In this document: piece after piece, positions 22,594 through 31,902 of the stretch
How the letters are laid out: the number at the start of each line of letters is the position of its first letter
How positions within the stretch are numbered: the first letter of the stretch is position 1
Assembly: GCA_029866025.1 (NCBI GenBank)
Contig: JARXAD010000010.1
Location: 1-35,152 of the forward strand
Direction: 5' to 3'
DNA length: 35,152 nucleotides
Source of the DNA: Vampirovibrionales bacterium
GTDB taxonomy: Bacteria; Cyanobacteriota; Vampirovibrionia; Vampirovibrionales; Vampirovibrionaceae
Program-made: the position numbers and the translations under genes
The notes under the pieces: generated by a model
What the model was told of the DNA's origin: nothing
Seen by the model: the letters and a program-made list of their open reading frames with translations, nothing else
Database searches by the model: none

Positions 22594-24024
22594 TTACAAC
22601 GAACAGGCAACAGCGGGGGCTGTTGGTGCCATAAAACTACTTTTACCGTTTCCATTGGTAACTGTCGTGCCGCTTAAAATGGCTGATAAGGCAGACACAT
22701 AGCGGTCCATGTGCTCGGGGGTGGTCAGTTCGGTGCAGGTGACGAGCAATCCGTTGGGGTATTCGGGATACAGGTCCGCCAGTGGCACGCCGCCCAAAAT
22801 CCCTTGGGCTGACAGTGCTGCTAGCACCTCGTTAACCGGCTTGGGTAGGTTAATGGCGCACTCAAACACATAGGGCTGGCCTTCAAAAATTGGCGTAACA
22901 CCGGGTAACTGGGTGAGGCGATCCACCAAGTGATGGGTGCGTTGAACGGACAGATTGGCCAAGTGCTTGAGCCCTTGAGGACCTACCAGCGTTAAATACA
23001 CGGTGGCCTTTAAAATATTGAGAGCTTGGTTGGTGCAAATGTTGCTGGTGGCCTTTTCCCGACGAATGTGTTGTTCTCGGGTTTGCATCGTTAGGGTGTA
23101 GCAGGGGCGACCGTCTTTATCTTTGGCCATTCCCACTAGGCGGCCGGGTAATTGACGCATGTATTGGGTTTTTGTGGCCATAAAGCCACCATACGGCCCA
23201 CCGTAGGATAAATTATTGCCCAGTGGTTGAATATCCCCTACCACAATATCGGCACCCAGTTTGCCAGGAGCTTCTAGCACGCCTAGGCTTGTAGGATCGC
23301 TGGAGACAATTAAAATGGCCTTGGTGGCGTCGCAAAAGCTTCGCAGTGCCGTAATATCTTCCACGCCGCCAAAAAAGTTAGGCTGTTGCACAATGACCGC
23401 CGCCACGTTGCTGGTGTCGGTTTCGGTTAAGGCGCGGGTATTCGCAAAGGTTTCTAGTGAGACCTCACCAAGGCCTTCCACGTAGGTTTGGGTGATGCCT
23501 CGGTAATGAGGATGAACGCTATTGAGGGTAAGAAAGCGGGTTTTTTTCGTGATGCGGTGGGCCATCATGGCGGCTTCGGCCACGGCCACGCCGCCGTCGT
23601 ACACGCTGGCGTTGGCGGTATCCAAGCCCGTCAGTTCGGCAATCATGGTCTGGAATTCAAAGCCCACTTGCAAGGTGCCTTGGCTCATTTCGGGTTGATA
23701 TGGGGTGTAGGCAGTGTAAAATTCGCTTCGGCTGGCAATGGTATTAACGGCCATAGGCACAAAGCGGGCGTAAGCACCGCCGCCCATAAAGCAGGCCTTA
23801 CCACTGGCGGTGTTTTGTGTGGCCAGTTCGGTTAATAAGCTTTGCAGGCTCGCTTCATCCATGCCGGATTGTGGCAAGGTGCTTGTGGGTAAAGGATTTC
23901 GCAACGACTGAGGAATGTCATCAAACAAGGAATCCAAACCCGCTTGACCCGTGGGTAAGCCAATGGCGGCTAGCATCGCATCGCGATCGCTCGGTGTGTG
24001 GGGCAAAAAGTTGTGCATCACCAT
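22594..24024 (-). CDS. gcvPA: Glycine dehydrogenase (decarboxylating) subunit 1
   Basis: The alpha subunit of the two-part P-protein, which with GcvPB decarboxylates glycine and loads the aminomethyl group on GcvH. It has 476 aa; the ATG at 24024 has GGGGGA seven bases upstream. It begins with the usual [18 protein letters not shown]. Characteristic blocks are [56 protein letters not shown] and [11 protein letters not shown], then [20 protein letters not shown]. About 25 residues at the C-terminus ([20 protein letters not shown]) are an added low-complexity tail. It is divergent from the chemoreceptor gene; no glycine riboswitch was found upstream. Confidence 0.97.
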   Translation of the reverse strand: MVMHNFLPHTPSDRDAMLAAIGLPTGQAGLDSLFDDIPQSLRNPLPTSTLPQSGMDEASLQSLLTELATQNTASGKACFMGGGAYARFVPMAVNTIASRSEFYTAYTPYQPEMSQGTLQVGFEFQTMIAELTGLDTANASVYDGGVAVAEAAMMAHRITKKTRFLTLNSVHPHYRGITQTYVEGLGEVSLETFANTRALTETDTSNVAAVIVQQPNFFGGVEDITALRSFCDATKAILIVSSDPTSLGVLEAPGKLGADIVVGDIQPLGNNLSYGGPYGGFMATKTQYMRQLPGRLVGMAKDKDGRPCYTLTMQTREQHIRREKATSNICTNQALNILKATVYLTLVGPQGLKHLANLSVQRTHHLVDRLTQLPGVTPIFEGQPYVFECAINLPKPVNEVLAALSAQGILGGVPLADLYPEYPNGLLVTCTELTTPEHMDRYVSALSAILSGTTVTNGNGKSSFMAPTAPAVACSL

Positions 24025-24188
24025 CCAAAAATCCCCCGTGTCCGTGTGTCTTACAACAATGTAACGATGAGGTTATGTTACGGCGAAGGGGAAGTGGCAT
24101 CAAGCCAGCGTAAGATTGTTTGTTATTTTGTGATTTTTTTGATTGTGTGCCGGTATGGTACTTACAGCTCATTTTTATCTCGCCCATT

Positions 24189-24215
24189 TAAGATGTTATT
24201 TGAATTTGCCGATGA
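24189..24215 (+). promoter_or_regulatory. Sigma-28 (FliA) type promoter for the chemoreceptor gene
   Basis: TAAG (24189-24192), exactly 15 bases, then GCCGATGA (24208-24215). The enterobacterial FliA consensus is TAAA-N15-GCCGATAA, so 10 of 12 conserved positions match with exact spacing. The start of transcription would fall about 30 bases before the chemoreceptor ATG. Function fits: sigma-28 controls late flagellar and chemotaxis genes. Confidence 0.7.
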
Positions 24216-24249
24216 ATACTACAGTTCTATCAAGAGGAGAGAAAACGTT

Positions 24250-26094
24250 ATGAATCTTAGCTTTTTATCGTCTAAGCCATCGTTACCCACCGTAGAGCCT
24301 GAAACCTTTACAGTACAGCCGGAGGCCTTTGAAACAGGCATTGGCCAATTACAGCAGGAGTTAAAATCTTCGGAAGAAAATTTAGCTGCGGTTCTTAATA
24401 CCTTGTCTTCCATTTCTAAGGCTAAAGACTTTGCTGAAGCCATTAAAATAACTCTGGATAGTGTAAAGAAAGAGTTTGGCTGGGCCTATGCGTCGTATTG
24501 GAAGTTAAATAGCGACCATTCGGCCTTGGTGTTTATGAGTGAATCTGGCACGGTTACCCCCGAATTTGCCAAAGTAACAGCCGAGGCCAGTTTTGCCAAA
24601 GGCGTTGGCCTTAGTGGTAAAACGTGGGCCAAAGGCGAACTGGTGTTTGTTGAAGATTTAGGCGAAATGGTAGATTGCTGCCGTCGCGAATCGGCCCAGC
24701 GAGCCGGTGTAAAATCAGGCATTTGTTTTCCTGTGTATTTAAATGGTGTTATTGCAGGCACCATGGACTTTTTTAGTTTAGAAAAGCTCGAGCCTTCGGA
24801 AGATCGTTTAAACACACTACGTAGTATCGGCAAAATTATTTCCGATTACCTAACCACCACATTCAACATGAATGAATCCAATGAAAACGCAGCAGCTATA
24901 TTGAACACCTTAACCGCTATTTCTTCCGCAACCACATCTGAGACTGTGCTAAAGGCCACCTTGGATTCCGTTCGTCAGCAATTTAAGTGGGCTTACGGGT
25001 CTTACTGGTCGCTGGATAAACAATTAAATGCCCTAACCTTCAGCACCGAAAGCGGCACGGTTACCCCCGAATTTGCCAAGGTAACGGCAACTGCCAGCTT
25101 TGCCAAAGGGGTGGGCTTTAGTGGTAAAACGTGGGCCAAAGGCCAACTGATGTTTGTTGACGATTTAGGCGAAATGACGGACTGTTGCCGCCGTGAATCG
25201 GCCCAACGAGCCGGTGTTAAGTCGGGTATTTGTTTCCCCATCCGTATTGGTGGAGAGATTCGTGGCACCATGGACTTTTTTACCCTTGAAAAAATAACGC
25301 TGTCTAAAAATCGCTTAGACGCCCTTGACGGATTGAACAATATAGTGAATACCGCCTTAGAAAATATGGAAAAGGCTTATAAACAACGCGATAATTTAAT
25401 ACAGTCTCTTGAAACGGTACAAGGGTATGTTAAAGATTTGGATGATGATGTAACCAGCGTGGCTGTAGCTGTAGAACAAACAAACGGTAATATTCAGACG
25501 GTTGCAGGCGCTATTGAAGAAATGTCCGCATCTTTGTCCGAAGTATCAAAAAACACCGCTCATGCGTCTCACATGTCTGACCAAGCCAGCATTAAGGCTT
25601 CTGAAACAGCGACGATTCTCAATCAGTTGGGCGAAAGCGCCCGTAACATTGGCAAGGTGGTGGAAATCATCAAAGGCATTGCGTCTCAAACCAATTTGTT
25701 GGCCTTAAATGCCACTATTGAAGCAGCCAGTGCCGGTGATGCGGGTCGTGGATTTGCCGTAGTGGCCAATGAGGTAAAAGCGCTCGCCAATCAATCTGCC
25801 AAAGCCACGGAAGATATCCGTAATCAGATTGAAAATATTCAAAACATCACCGAATCTTCGGTGGATGCGACCAACGCTATTACCAAAATCATACAAGACG
25901 TAAATGATATTAATACCCAAATAGCCAGCGCTGTTGAAGAGCAAACCGCTACAATCCATGAAATTAGCAACAACGTCAGTGAAGTCGCTAATGGCTCACG
26001 GGAGATGGGTCAAAAGTCCTCTCAGGCGGCATCGCGTAGTAATTCCATTGCCGATACTTTGGTAGAACTAATTAGCAACGCCAGTAAACCGTAA
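24250..26094 (+). CDS. Soluble methyl-accepting chemotaxis protein with duplicated GAF domains
   Basis: A 614-aa cytoplasmic chemoreceptor without membrane segments. The start at 24250 has AGGAG ten bases upstream; a longer frame continues upstream but lacks support. GAF1 (about 44-203) and GAF2 (about 213-372) are near-copies 169 residues apart: each carries [36 protein letters not shown] and GICFP. The Cys pair (143-144 and 312-313) and the Cys of GICFP are kept in both and could sense redox, metal or a small ligand. The signalling domain (about 400-610) has the conserved tip [20 protein letters not shown] followed by [19 protein letters not shown]. It probably signals to CheA. No che genes are adjacent. 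Confidence 0.95.
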   Translation: MNLSFLSSKPSLPTVEPETFTVQPEAFETGIGQLQQELKSSEENLAAVLNTLSSISKAKDFAEAIKITLDSVKKEFGWAYASYWKLNSDHSALVFMSESGTVTPEFAKVTAEASFAKGVGLSGKTWAKGELVFVEDLGEMVDCCRRESAQRAGVKSGICFPVYLNGVIAGTMDFFSLEKLEPSEDRLNTLRSIGKIISDYLTTTFNMNESNENAAAILNTLTAISSATTSETVLKATLDSVRQQFKWAYGSYWSLDKQLNALTFSTESGTVTPEFAKVTATASFAKGVGFSGKTWAKGQLMFVDDLGEMTDCCRRESAQRAGVKSGICFPIRIGGEIRGTMDFFTLEKITLSKNRLDALDGLNNIVNTALENMEKAYKQRDNLIQSLETVQGYVKDLDDDVTSVAVAVEQTNGNIQTVAGAIEEMSASLSEVSKNTAHASHMSDQASIKASETATILNQLGESARNIGKVVEIIKGIASQTNLLALNATIEAASAGDAGRGFAVVANEVKALANQSAKATEDIRNQIENIQNITESSVDATNAITKIIQDVNDINTQIASAVEEQTATIHEISNNVSEVANGSREMGQKSSQAASRSNSIADTLVELISNASKP

Positions 26095-26143
26095 ATGAGC
26101 CTTTAAACACTTGCGCCATTAATGCGCTGTTACTGCAATTGTC

Positions 26144-26178
26144 AAAAAGCCTTCGGAGTCACTTCTGGGGGCTTTTTG
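26144..26178 (+). terminator. Intrinsic terminator of the chemoreceptor gene
   Basis: AAAAAGCC (26144-26151) pairs with GGCTTTTT (26170-26177), with TTC/GGG-rich bases extending the stem. It lies about 50 bases past the stop codon. A smaller GCGC-cattaat-GCGC hairpin precedes it. Confidence 0.85.
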
Positions 26179-26188
26179 CTTGCTTCTT

Positions 26189-26218
26189 TTGCTTCTTTAA
26201 GCAATTTTGACAGATAAT
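26189..26218 (+). promoter_or_regulatory. Candidate promoter for gatB
   Basis: TTGCTT (26189-26194), an 18-base spacer and GATAAT (26213-26218), about 43 bases before the gatB ATG and directly after the chemoreceptor terminator. Confidence 0.5.
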
Positions 26219-26260
26219 ACAGGCATAGCCTGTTTATCATTTGCCCTGTTGGAAGCCACC

Positions 26261-27766
26261 ATGAACACAATTGCCCCAGCTACCATTGCCCCTACGGGTA
26301 TTATCCACACCCCCAACGGCGATTACGAAACCATTATTGGCGTGGAAGTCCACGTGCAGCTAAACACCACTACCAAGCTTTTTTGCGGCGATACTCTCTC
26401 TTTTGGGGATGCCCCCAACGACCACACCTGCCCCATTTGCTTGGGCTACCCCGGCGTGTTGCCGGTGCTCAACCAGCAAGCGGTTGAAAAAGCCGTGACC
26501 TTGGGCTTGGCCCTCGGCTGTACCATTGCCACCGTGTGCAAGTTTGATCGTAAGCACTATTTTTACCCCGACCTGCCAAAGGCCTACCAAATCAGCCAGT
26601 TTGATGAACCCCTGTGCAGCAACGGTACCCTCACCCTGGCCAATGGCCGTGTGGTAGGCATTCAGCGCGCTCACTTAGAAGAAGACGCGGGTAAGCTCAA
26701 TCACGTGGGAGCCGAAGGTTTGGCAGGGTCCCTCTATAGCTTGGTGGATCTCAACCGTGCGGGCACGCCCTTGCTGGAAGTGGTAAGTCACCCCGACCTG
26801 CGCAGTGGCGAAGAGTGCAAAGAATACATGGCCACCTTGCGGAATTTGGTTCGTTGCCTCAATGTGTGCGATGGTAACTTGGAAGAAGGCAGCATGCGCT
26901 GCGATGCCAACGTGAGTGTGCGTAAAGTAGGCGCTACCCAATACGGTACCCGTGCCGAAGTGAAAAACATGAACAGCTTGCGCTCCATTCAGCGGGCGGT
27001 AGAATACGAAGCCCAGCGCCAAGTGGATTTGGTGGAGAGCGGCGGAAAAGTGGTTCAAGAAACCCGCCTGTGGAACGACGCCACTGGCACCACCATTAGC
27101 ATGCGTGGCAAAGAAGCGGCCAACGATTATCGGTACTTTCCAGAGCCCGACTTGCCGCCCTTGCGCCTTAGCGTAACGTGGCTGGAAGACATGAAGGCCA
27201 ACTTGCCCGAACTGCCCAAGCAGCGCTACGAACGCTACACCCAAACCATTGGCCTGCCCGATTTTGAAGCCAACCTGCTAACTGAAAACCAAGAGCTGGG
27301 CGACTATTTTGACGCCGCTTTGGCCTTAACCGCCGATAACAAAGCCTTACACAAACCCATTGCCAACTGGCTGGTGGGGGATATTACGGCATGGCTTAAC
27401 ACCGAAAAACTTTCTCTGACAGATACCAAGCTAACGCCCTCCCTATTGGTAGAGTTGGTGACCTTGCTGGAAGCCCAAACCATTGGCAGTGCCGTGGCCA
27501 AGCAGTTGCTGCCAGAGCTGTTGACCGATGGCGCGAGCCCCAAAGCTTTGGTAGACAGCCGTGGCTTGGGCCAAATTAACGACACCAGCGCCTTGGAAGC
27601 CTTAGTAGCACAAGTGCTGGCGGCCAACCCTGCTGAAGTGGAAGCGTACAAAGGCGGCAAAACCAAGCTGATGGGCTTTTTTGTGGGCCAAGTGATGAAA
27701 GCCACCCAAGGTAAGGCCAATGCCGCCACCATGACCGAGTTACTCCAGAAAAAACTGGCCGAATAA
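26261..27766 (+). CDS. gatB: Asp-tRNA(Asn)/Glu-tRNA(Gln) amidotransferase subunit B
   Basis: GatB is the tRNA-binding kinase subunit of GatCAB, which converts misacylated Glu-tRNA(Gln) and Asp-tRNA(Asn). Starting at the ATG at 26261 (GGAAG six bases upstream) gives 501 aa, near the family norm. Motifs are IGVEVHVQLNTTTKLFC, CPICLGYPGVLPVLN, FDRKHYFYPDLPKAYQISQ, LEEDAGKLNH, DLNRAGTPLLEVVS, EGSMRCDANVSVR and EVKNMNSLRSIQRAVEYE. The C-terminal YqeY-like helical domain runs to the end (KLMGFFVGQVMKATQGKANA). gatA and gatC are not in the window. It is followed 18 bases later by the small gene and pgk on the same strand. Confidence 0.98.
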   Translation: MNTIAPATIAPTGIIHTPNGDYETIIGVEVHVQLNTTTKLFCGDTLSFGDAPNDHTCPICLGYPGVLPVLNQQAVEKAVTLGLALGCTIATVCKFDRKHYFYPDLPKAYQISQFDEPLCSNGTLTLANGRVVGIQRAHLEEDAGKLNHVGAEGLAGSLYSLVDLNRAGTPLLEVVSHPDLRSGEECKEYMATLRNLVRCLNVCDGNLEEGSMRCDANVSVRKVGATQYGTRAEVKNMNSLRSIQRAVEYEAQRQVDLVESGGKVVQETRLWNDATGTTISMRGKEAANDYRYFPEPDLPPLRLSVTWLEDMKANLPELPKQRYERYTQTIGLPDFEANLLTENQELGDYFDAALALTADNKALHKPIANWLVGDITAWLNTEKLSLTDTKLTPSLLVELVTLLEAQTIGSAVAKQLLPELLTDGASPKALVDSRGLGQINDTSALEALVAQVLAANPAEVEAYKGGKTKLMGFFVGQVMKATQGKANAATMTELLQKKLAE

Positions 27767-27784
27767 TCCTTAAAAGAGTTTTTT

Positions 27785-28072
27785 ATGTTGTCTGCTTTAA
27801 TGTTTATGCCACTACATTCGTTTCGTTCTTCTGCACCCCGTTTTGGGGCTGTGGATGAATTTGGGGTTTTTATTAACCCCAATCCCCCCAAAGCTACGAA
27901 TGTAACAACTGATTTGAGTTCGGCTCCAGGAGGTTTACTAGATAAGGTTATTGATCTTTTTGAGACAGACCTTGTGACCGCTGGAGAGTTAATTGATCAA
28001 CAACCACCGCTTGTACAACAAGCTTTACGCAACAAATTATGGCAACATTTGCTACCTAATGACAAAGGATAA
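27785..28072 (+). CDS. Small hypothetical protein between gatB and pgk
   Basis: A 95-aa protein that I do not recognise. It starts at the ATG at 27785 (AAAAGAG upstream) and ends four bases before the pgk ATG, so it is likely translated within the gatB-pgk transcript. The N-terminus (MPLHSFRSSAPRFGAVDEFG) is Ser/Pro rich with an RFGA motif like the other unknown proteins here. A Pro/Asn stretch and a C-terminal helical part follow (LLDKVIDLFETDLVTAGELIDQQPP, VQQALRNKLWQHLLPNDK). There is no signal peptide or membrane helix. Confidence 0.65.
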   Translation: MLSALMFMPLHSFRSSAPRFGAVDEFGVFINPNPPKATNVTTDLSSAPGGLLDKVIDLFETDLVTAGELIDQQPPLVQQALRNKLWQHLLPNDKG

Positions 28073-28076
28073 TGGT

Positions 28077-29312
28077 ATGACCGTACTCACCCTCAAGCAA
28101 CTCACTCAATCACTTGCCGGTAAAACCGTGCTGGTGCGCGAAGATTTTAACGTACCGCTCGACGTCACCGGCGCTATTACCGATGACACCCGCATTCAAG
28201 AGGGAATGGAAACCATCCAGTATTTGGTGGCTCAACAAGCCAAAGTGGTGATTCTATGCCATTTTGGACGTCCCAAGGGCCAAGTGGTGGACAGTATGCG
28301 CTTGGCCCCTGTGGCCCAACGCTTGAGTGAACTGTTGGGGCAAGCGGTACTCTATTCCCCTAACAGCTTGGAAAATTACGAGGCTTTTGTGGCCAGCGTC
28401 CAGCCAGGCCAAGTGGCGCTGGTAGAAAATACCCGTTTTTTACCCGGCGAAGAAAAAAATGACCCTGAACTGGCCAAACGTTTTGCCACCGGCATTGACG
28501 TGTTTGTGAATGATGCTTTTGGTGCTGCTCATCGCGCCCATGCCAGCACCGAAGGCGTGGCCCATTCTGTGCCCGTGGCGGTGGCAGGTTTTCTTATGGC
28601 GCGTGAGATTGAAGCCCTAACCCCCTTGGTGCCAGGCATGGGACAAGGCCCCAAACAACCCTTTACCGCCATTATTGGGGGCAGCAAAGTCTCTACCAAA
28701 ATTACGGTGCTAGAAAATTTGCTAAACACGGTGCAGCACCTCATTATTGGCGGCGGTATGACCCACACCTTTAATTTGGCACTGGGCGGACAGGTTGGTA
28801 ACTCCTTGGTGGAAAAAGAACATGTGCCCACGGCTTTACGCTTGTTAGAGCAAGCCAAAGCCAAGGGTGTTGCGGTGCACCTAACCAGCGATGTGGTAAT
28901 GGCTCAGCGCATTGCCGCCGATGCTGAAACCAAGCTGGGCGACTCTAAAACCATCCCCGATGGCTGGGAAGGCTTGGATGCCGGCCCCGAAACCTTAAAG
29001 GCATGGGAGGCGGTCATTGCTCAATCCAACACCATCTTGTGGAATGGCCCCGTGGGCGTGTTTGAAGTGGCGCCTTTTGCAGCAGGTACCCGCCGAATTG
29101 CCGAATTGCTAGCCCAAGCCACCCAACGTGGGGCAACCACGGTACTGGGCGGCGGTGATACGGTGGCCGCCATTGGCCAATTTGGCATGAACCCCAACGC
29201 CTTTACCCACGTCAGCACAGGCGGAGGCGCAAGCTTAGAGTTTTTGGAAGGCCAAGTTTTGCCAGGTATTGCAGCCTTAAACCCTGCCCCCACCTTGGTT
29301 GCTGCTGGCTAG
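28077..29312 (+). CDS. pgk: Phosphoglycerate kinase
   Basis: Pgk makes ATP from 1,3-bisphosphoglycerate in glycolysis. It has 411 aa, starting at the ATG at 28077 with AAGGA seven bases upstream. Characteristic sequences are VLVREDFNVPLD near the N-terminus, HFGRPKG, ENTRFLPGEEKND, NDAFGAAHRAHAST, GGSKVSTKI and the nucleotide-binding WNGPVGVFE and GGGDTVAA. The length is typical. It is the last gene of a probable gatB-(95 aa)-pgk unit; neighbouring glycolytic genes such as gap are not present. Confidence 0.98.
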   Translation: MTVLTLKQLTQSLAGKTVLVREDFNVPLDVTGAITDDTRIQEGMETIQYLVAQQAKVVILCHFGRPKGQVVDSMRLAPVAQRLSELLGQAVLYSPNSLENYEAFVASVQPGQVALVENTRFLPGEEKNDPELAKRFATGIDVFVNDAFGAAHRAHASTEGVAHSVPVAVAGFLMAREIEALTPLVPGMGQGPKQPFTAIIGGSKVSTKITVLENLLNTVQHLIIGGGMTHTFNLALGGQVGNSLVEKEHVPTALRLLEQAKAKGVAVHLTSDVVMAQRIAADAETKLGDSKTIPDGWEGLDAGPETLKAWEAVIAQSNTILWNGPVGVFEVAPFAAGTRRIAELLAQATQRGATTVLGGGDTVAAIGQFGMNPNAFTHVSTGGGASLEFLEGQVLPGIAALNPAPTLVAAG

Positions 29313-29318
29313 CAACTA

Positions 29319-29382
29319 ATCGGGCGTTTTTAAGCCTCCTCATTATGAAGGACTTCGGCAGCCCGATCCTCATTAAAATGAG
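29319..29382 (+). other. Two stem-loops after pgk
   Basis: ATCGGGC (29319-29325) pairs with GCCCGAT (29361-29367), with internal GCC/GGC pairing; then CTCATT-AA-AATGAG (29369-29382). No T-run follows, so it may be a weak terminator for pgk or a structured leader for the diguanylate cyclase. It does not fit the c-di-GMP riboswitch consensus. Confidence 0.4.
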
Positions 29383-29459
29383 TCTGTCGCCTACAATAAT
29401 GGGTTAAAGGCTGCTGTCTGCTGAGTGCAAAGGCAGTAAGCATCAAGGACTATTTACCC

Positions 29460-31742
29460 ATGTGGCAAACCGTTCAGCAATGGTGGCTGCGCCGAGAAGG
29501 CGAGAGTCAGGCTTCTCGAATGTCATCGGGGAGCGGGTATGGTAGTGGCAAAAGTTCTTCTGGGCAACGGCGATTATCGTGGGTGGCCATTGTGGTGGCG
29601 GTGGTGGTGGTGTGGCTGGGCCAGCAGTTTCAGGTCAGTAACTTTATCGATGACCTGGAACTAAAAACCTATGATTTACGCGTGTTTTGGCAGCGCGGCA
29701 AAATGGCACGAAAACCAAGCGCGGAGGTCGTGTTAATTCCCTTTGATGATACGACCCTCAGCCTGTTTGAAGACGAATATGGTACTTGGCCGTGGAACCG
29801 TCAGGTCTCTGCCGACATGATGACCTGGTTGAGCAACACGGGCGCGAAAGCTGTGGTGTTTGACGTGATGTACACCCATCCCCGCCGTGGGAGTGACAAG
29901 GCAGGGGACGCCGCCCTCATTAAGGCGTTTCAAACCCATGCCAATGTGTATGTGGGCATGAATGCCGATAACCACGGCCCCGAGCTAGAAGCTCTCGGCA
30001 AAGGAACTTCTTCTAAACATTTTGAACACTATGGTGAGCAACTTGGCTTGAAAATTGAGGAGTCACCGGCATGGGATGGTTTTTGGAAAGAGAATGCCTT
30101 GCTGTCTCTTAATAATGTTCGGTTTTTACTGCCGGGCTTAATGTCTGTCGGAGACCGAGTGGGCTTGCTAAATCACTATCGCGATCGCGATGGGGTGAGT
30201 CGATCCAATCCATTGTTGGTTCGAGTGAACTGGCACACGGCCCAAGGGCAAAAAAAATCCACAGTGTATCCGTATTTGGGTTTTAAAGTGTGGCTTGATT
30301 TAATGTTTCCCAAGGACAAATACCCCAGTGGGCCACCACCCTTGGTGCTAACACGGGGTGGCCAAATCCAGGTGGGGCCGTATCGGGTGCCACTCCAAAA
30401 TGATGGCCGCTTTTTAATTGGTTGGTACAACCGAAATGTGGATCAAGAATTGGCCGCTCGTGAACTGAAGCACATTCAATACCAATTGGCTCGCCTGTCT
30501 AAAGATGCCTCGCATAACAAAGAACGGCTGTTTTTAGAAAACCAGCAATCTCAGTTGTATGGTGTGGCCCTTGAAAAATTTACCCCCAAATCCTATATGG
30601 AAGTGCCGGCGTGGAAAGTTCTGCAAGCCATTCACTTGGGTAAGCCCGCCACGCTAGAGGCATCGGCGGCACCTCAAAAGCAAGGGGCGCATTTGGGCGC
30701 CGAAACATTGCTGTTGGCCAAGCGCTCCAATCGTTTAACACCCTTGGACGCCATTCGATTGAAAGCCTTTTTTAAAGACAAAATTGTGTTTGTGGGTGCC
30801 ACAGCCGTGGCCACCTATGATATTAAGACCACCCCTATTTCGCCAACCCTTCCAGGGATGGTGCTTCAAGCCACCCTGTTTGATAACTTATGGCAGGCAG
30901 CCCACCCCAACAATGGTCAGAAGCAATCCATTTCCCCCTTTGTTCAACGTGCTTCGGGTTCTACTAACTTATTATTAACCTTAATCCTCAGTGTCGTGTG
31001 CGTGTTGTGTATTGCCTATACACCCTCGGTTTGGTTGGGTATTGCCGGTACCTTGGTCATTGGGGTGTTTTATGTTGCCTTGGCTTTTGGTCTGTTTGTG
31101 GGGGCAAACCAATGGGTAAACATTGCGGCGCCCTTGTGCACGGCAGGCACCGTGGTACTCATGACCTATGTACTCCGTTACCTAAGCCGTACAGCAGATT
31201 TGGAAGTGACCTACCAATTGGCAACGACGGATGCCATGACGGGGCTAAAAAATCACCGGTATTTTCAAGAGCATTTGGCCCGTATGTTGGATCAATCCAA
31301 ACGAAGCGGCCAACCTGTAGCCTTGCTGATGGTTGACATTGACTACTTTAAAAAGTTTAACGATACCTACGGCCACCAGGCGGGGGATAGGGTACTAAAG
31401 GCCGTGTCTCAAAAATTAGAGCATACGGTACGTAAAAGTGATTTGGTAGCGCGCTATGGTGGTGAAGAAATGGCAGTTGTGTTGGCCGATACCGACGCGG
31501 AAGCGGCGTTTCAAACAGCGCAAAAAATAGTGGCCGCTGTGGCGGCAGAACCTTACGGGATTGCCGAAGGCACTTTTAAACACGTTACTATTAGTGTGGG
31601 GGTTTCCGTTTGCCCCGATCATGCCTTGGAGCCTGCCGATTTGATTGCCGTGGCGGATGTGGGCTTGTATGCTGCCAAAGAAGGGGGGCGTAACCGTGTG
31701 GGACTTTCCCCCGACCATTGGCCCGACTGGCAAACCGTCTAG
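29460..31742 (+). CDS. CHASE2 sensor diguanylate cyclase
   Basis: A membrane enzyme that makes c-di-GMP from two GTP. It has 760 aa, with AAGGA ten bases before the ATG. A Gly/Ser-rich cytoplasmic start leads to TM1 (WVAIVVAVVVVWLGQQF, 41-57), then an extracytoplasmic CHASE2 domain of about 440 residues (FIDDLELKTYDLRVFW ... AEVVLIPFDDTTLSLF ... TWPWNRQVSADMM). Three membrane helices follow (about 502-575), then the GGDEF domain from about 585 (TTDAMTGLKNHRYFQEHL). The active site is GGEEM (667-671), an unusual last residue. RKSD (658-661), five residues upstream, is an intact product-inhibition I-site. The gene stands alone. Confidence 0.95.
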   Translation: MWQTVQQWWLRREGESQASRMSSGSGYGSGKSSSGQRRLSWVAIVVAVVVVWLGQQFQVSNFIDDLELKTYDLRVFWQRGKMARKPSAEVVLIPFDDTTLSLFEDEYGTWPWNRQVSADMMTWLSNTGAKAVVFDVMYTHPRRGSDKAGDAALIKAFQTHANVYVGMNADNHGPELEALGKGTSSKHFEHYGEQLGLKIEESPAWDGFWKENALLSLNNVRFLLPGLMSVGDRVGLLNHYRDRDGVSRSNPLLVRVNWHTAQGQKKSTVYPYLGFKVWLDLMFPKDKYPSGPPPLVLTRGGQIQVGPYRVPLQNDGRFLIGWYNRNVDQELAARELKHIQYQLARLSKDASHNKERLFLENQQSQLYGVALEKFTPKSYMEVPAWKVLQAIHLGKPATLEASAAPQKQGAHLGAETLLLAKRSNRLTPLDAIRLKAFFKDKIVFVGATAVATYDIKTTPISPTLPGMVLQATLFDNLWQAAHPNNGQKQSISPFVQRASGSTNLLLTLILSVVCVLCIAYTPSVWLGIAGTLVIGVFYVALAFGLFVGANQWVNIAAPLCTAGTVVLMTYVLRYLSRTADLEVTYQLATTDAMTGLKNHRYFQEHLARMLDQSKRSGQPVALLMVDIDYFKKFNDTYGHQAGDRVLKAVSQKLEHTVRKSDLVARYGGEEMAVVLADTDAEAAFQTAQKIVAAVAAEPYGIAEGTFKHVTISVGVSVCPDHALEPADLIAVADVGLYAAKEGGRNRVGLSPDHWPDWQTV

Positions 31743-31796
31743 CGGTTTTTTATAAAGAGAGACTCCAACCCTTAGAGGAGCCATGGGCCCAAAAAG

Positions 31797-31824
31797 CTGA
31801 CAAGAACACCACAAGGGCTATACT
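31797..31824 (+). promoter_or_regulatory. Candidate sigma-70 type promoter for flhA
   Basis: CTGACA (31797-31802), a 16-base spacer and TATACT (31819-31824). It is one of the best consensus matches in the window and lies about 80 bases before the flhA start. Confidence 0.6.
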
Positions 31825-31902
31825 ACAGAAAGTCATTCTCATGCTGAGATGCACTCTGTCCGTCCATCATTTAGCTAATCTGCTTTTTTAGGATACAAGC
31901 CT

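Noticed and set aside
24025..24249. Glycine riboswitch upstream of gcvPA
   Set aside because: The minus-strand leader lacks the GGAGAG...CCGAAGG...CTCTCAGG type core; only weak, unrelated pairing was seen.
29313..29459. c-di-GMP riboswitch before the diguanylate cyclase
   Set aside because: No GCACAGGGCAAACC-like or GGGACGCAAAGCC-like segments; only simple stem-loops.
23983..30188. HIP1 (GCGATCGC) cyanobacterial repeat at 23983-23990 and 30181-30188
   Set aside because: I saw only two copies, both in coding sequence; about 0.5 is expected by chance in 35 kb, far from the strong enrichment of HIP1-bearing Cyanobacteria.
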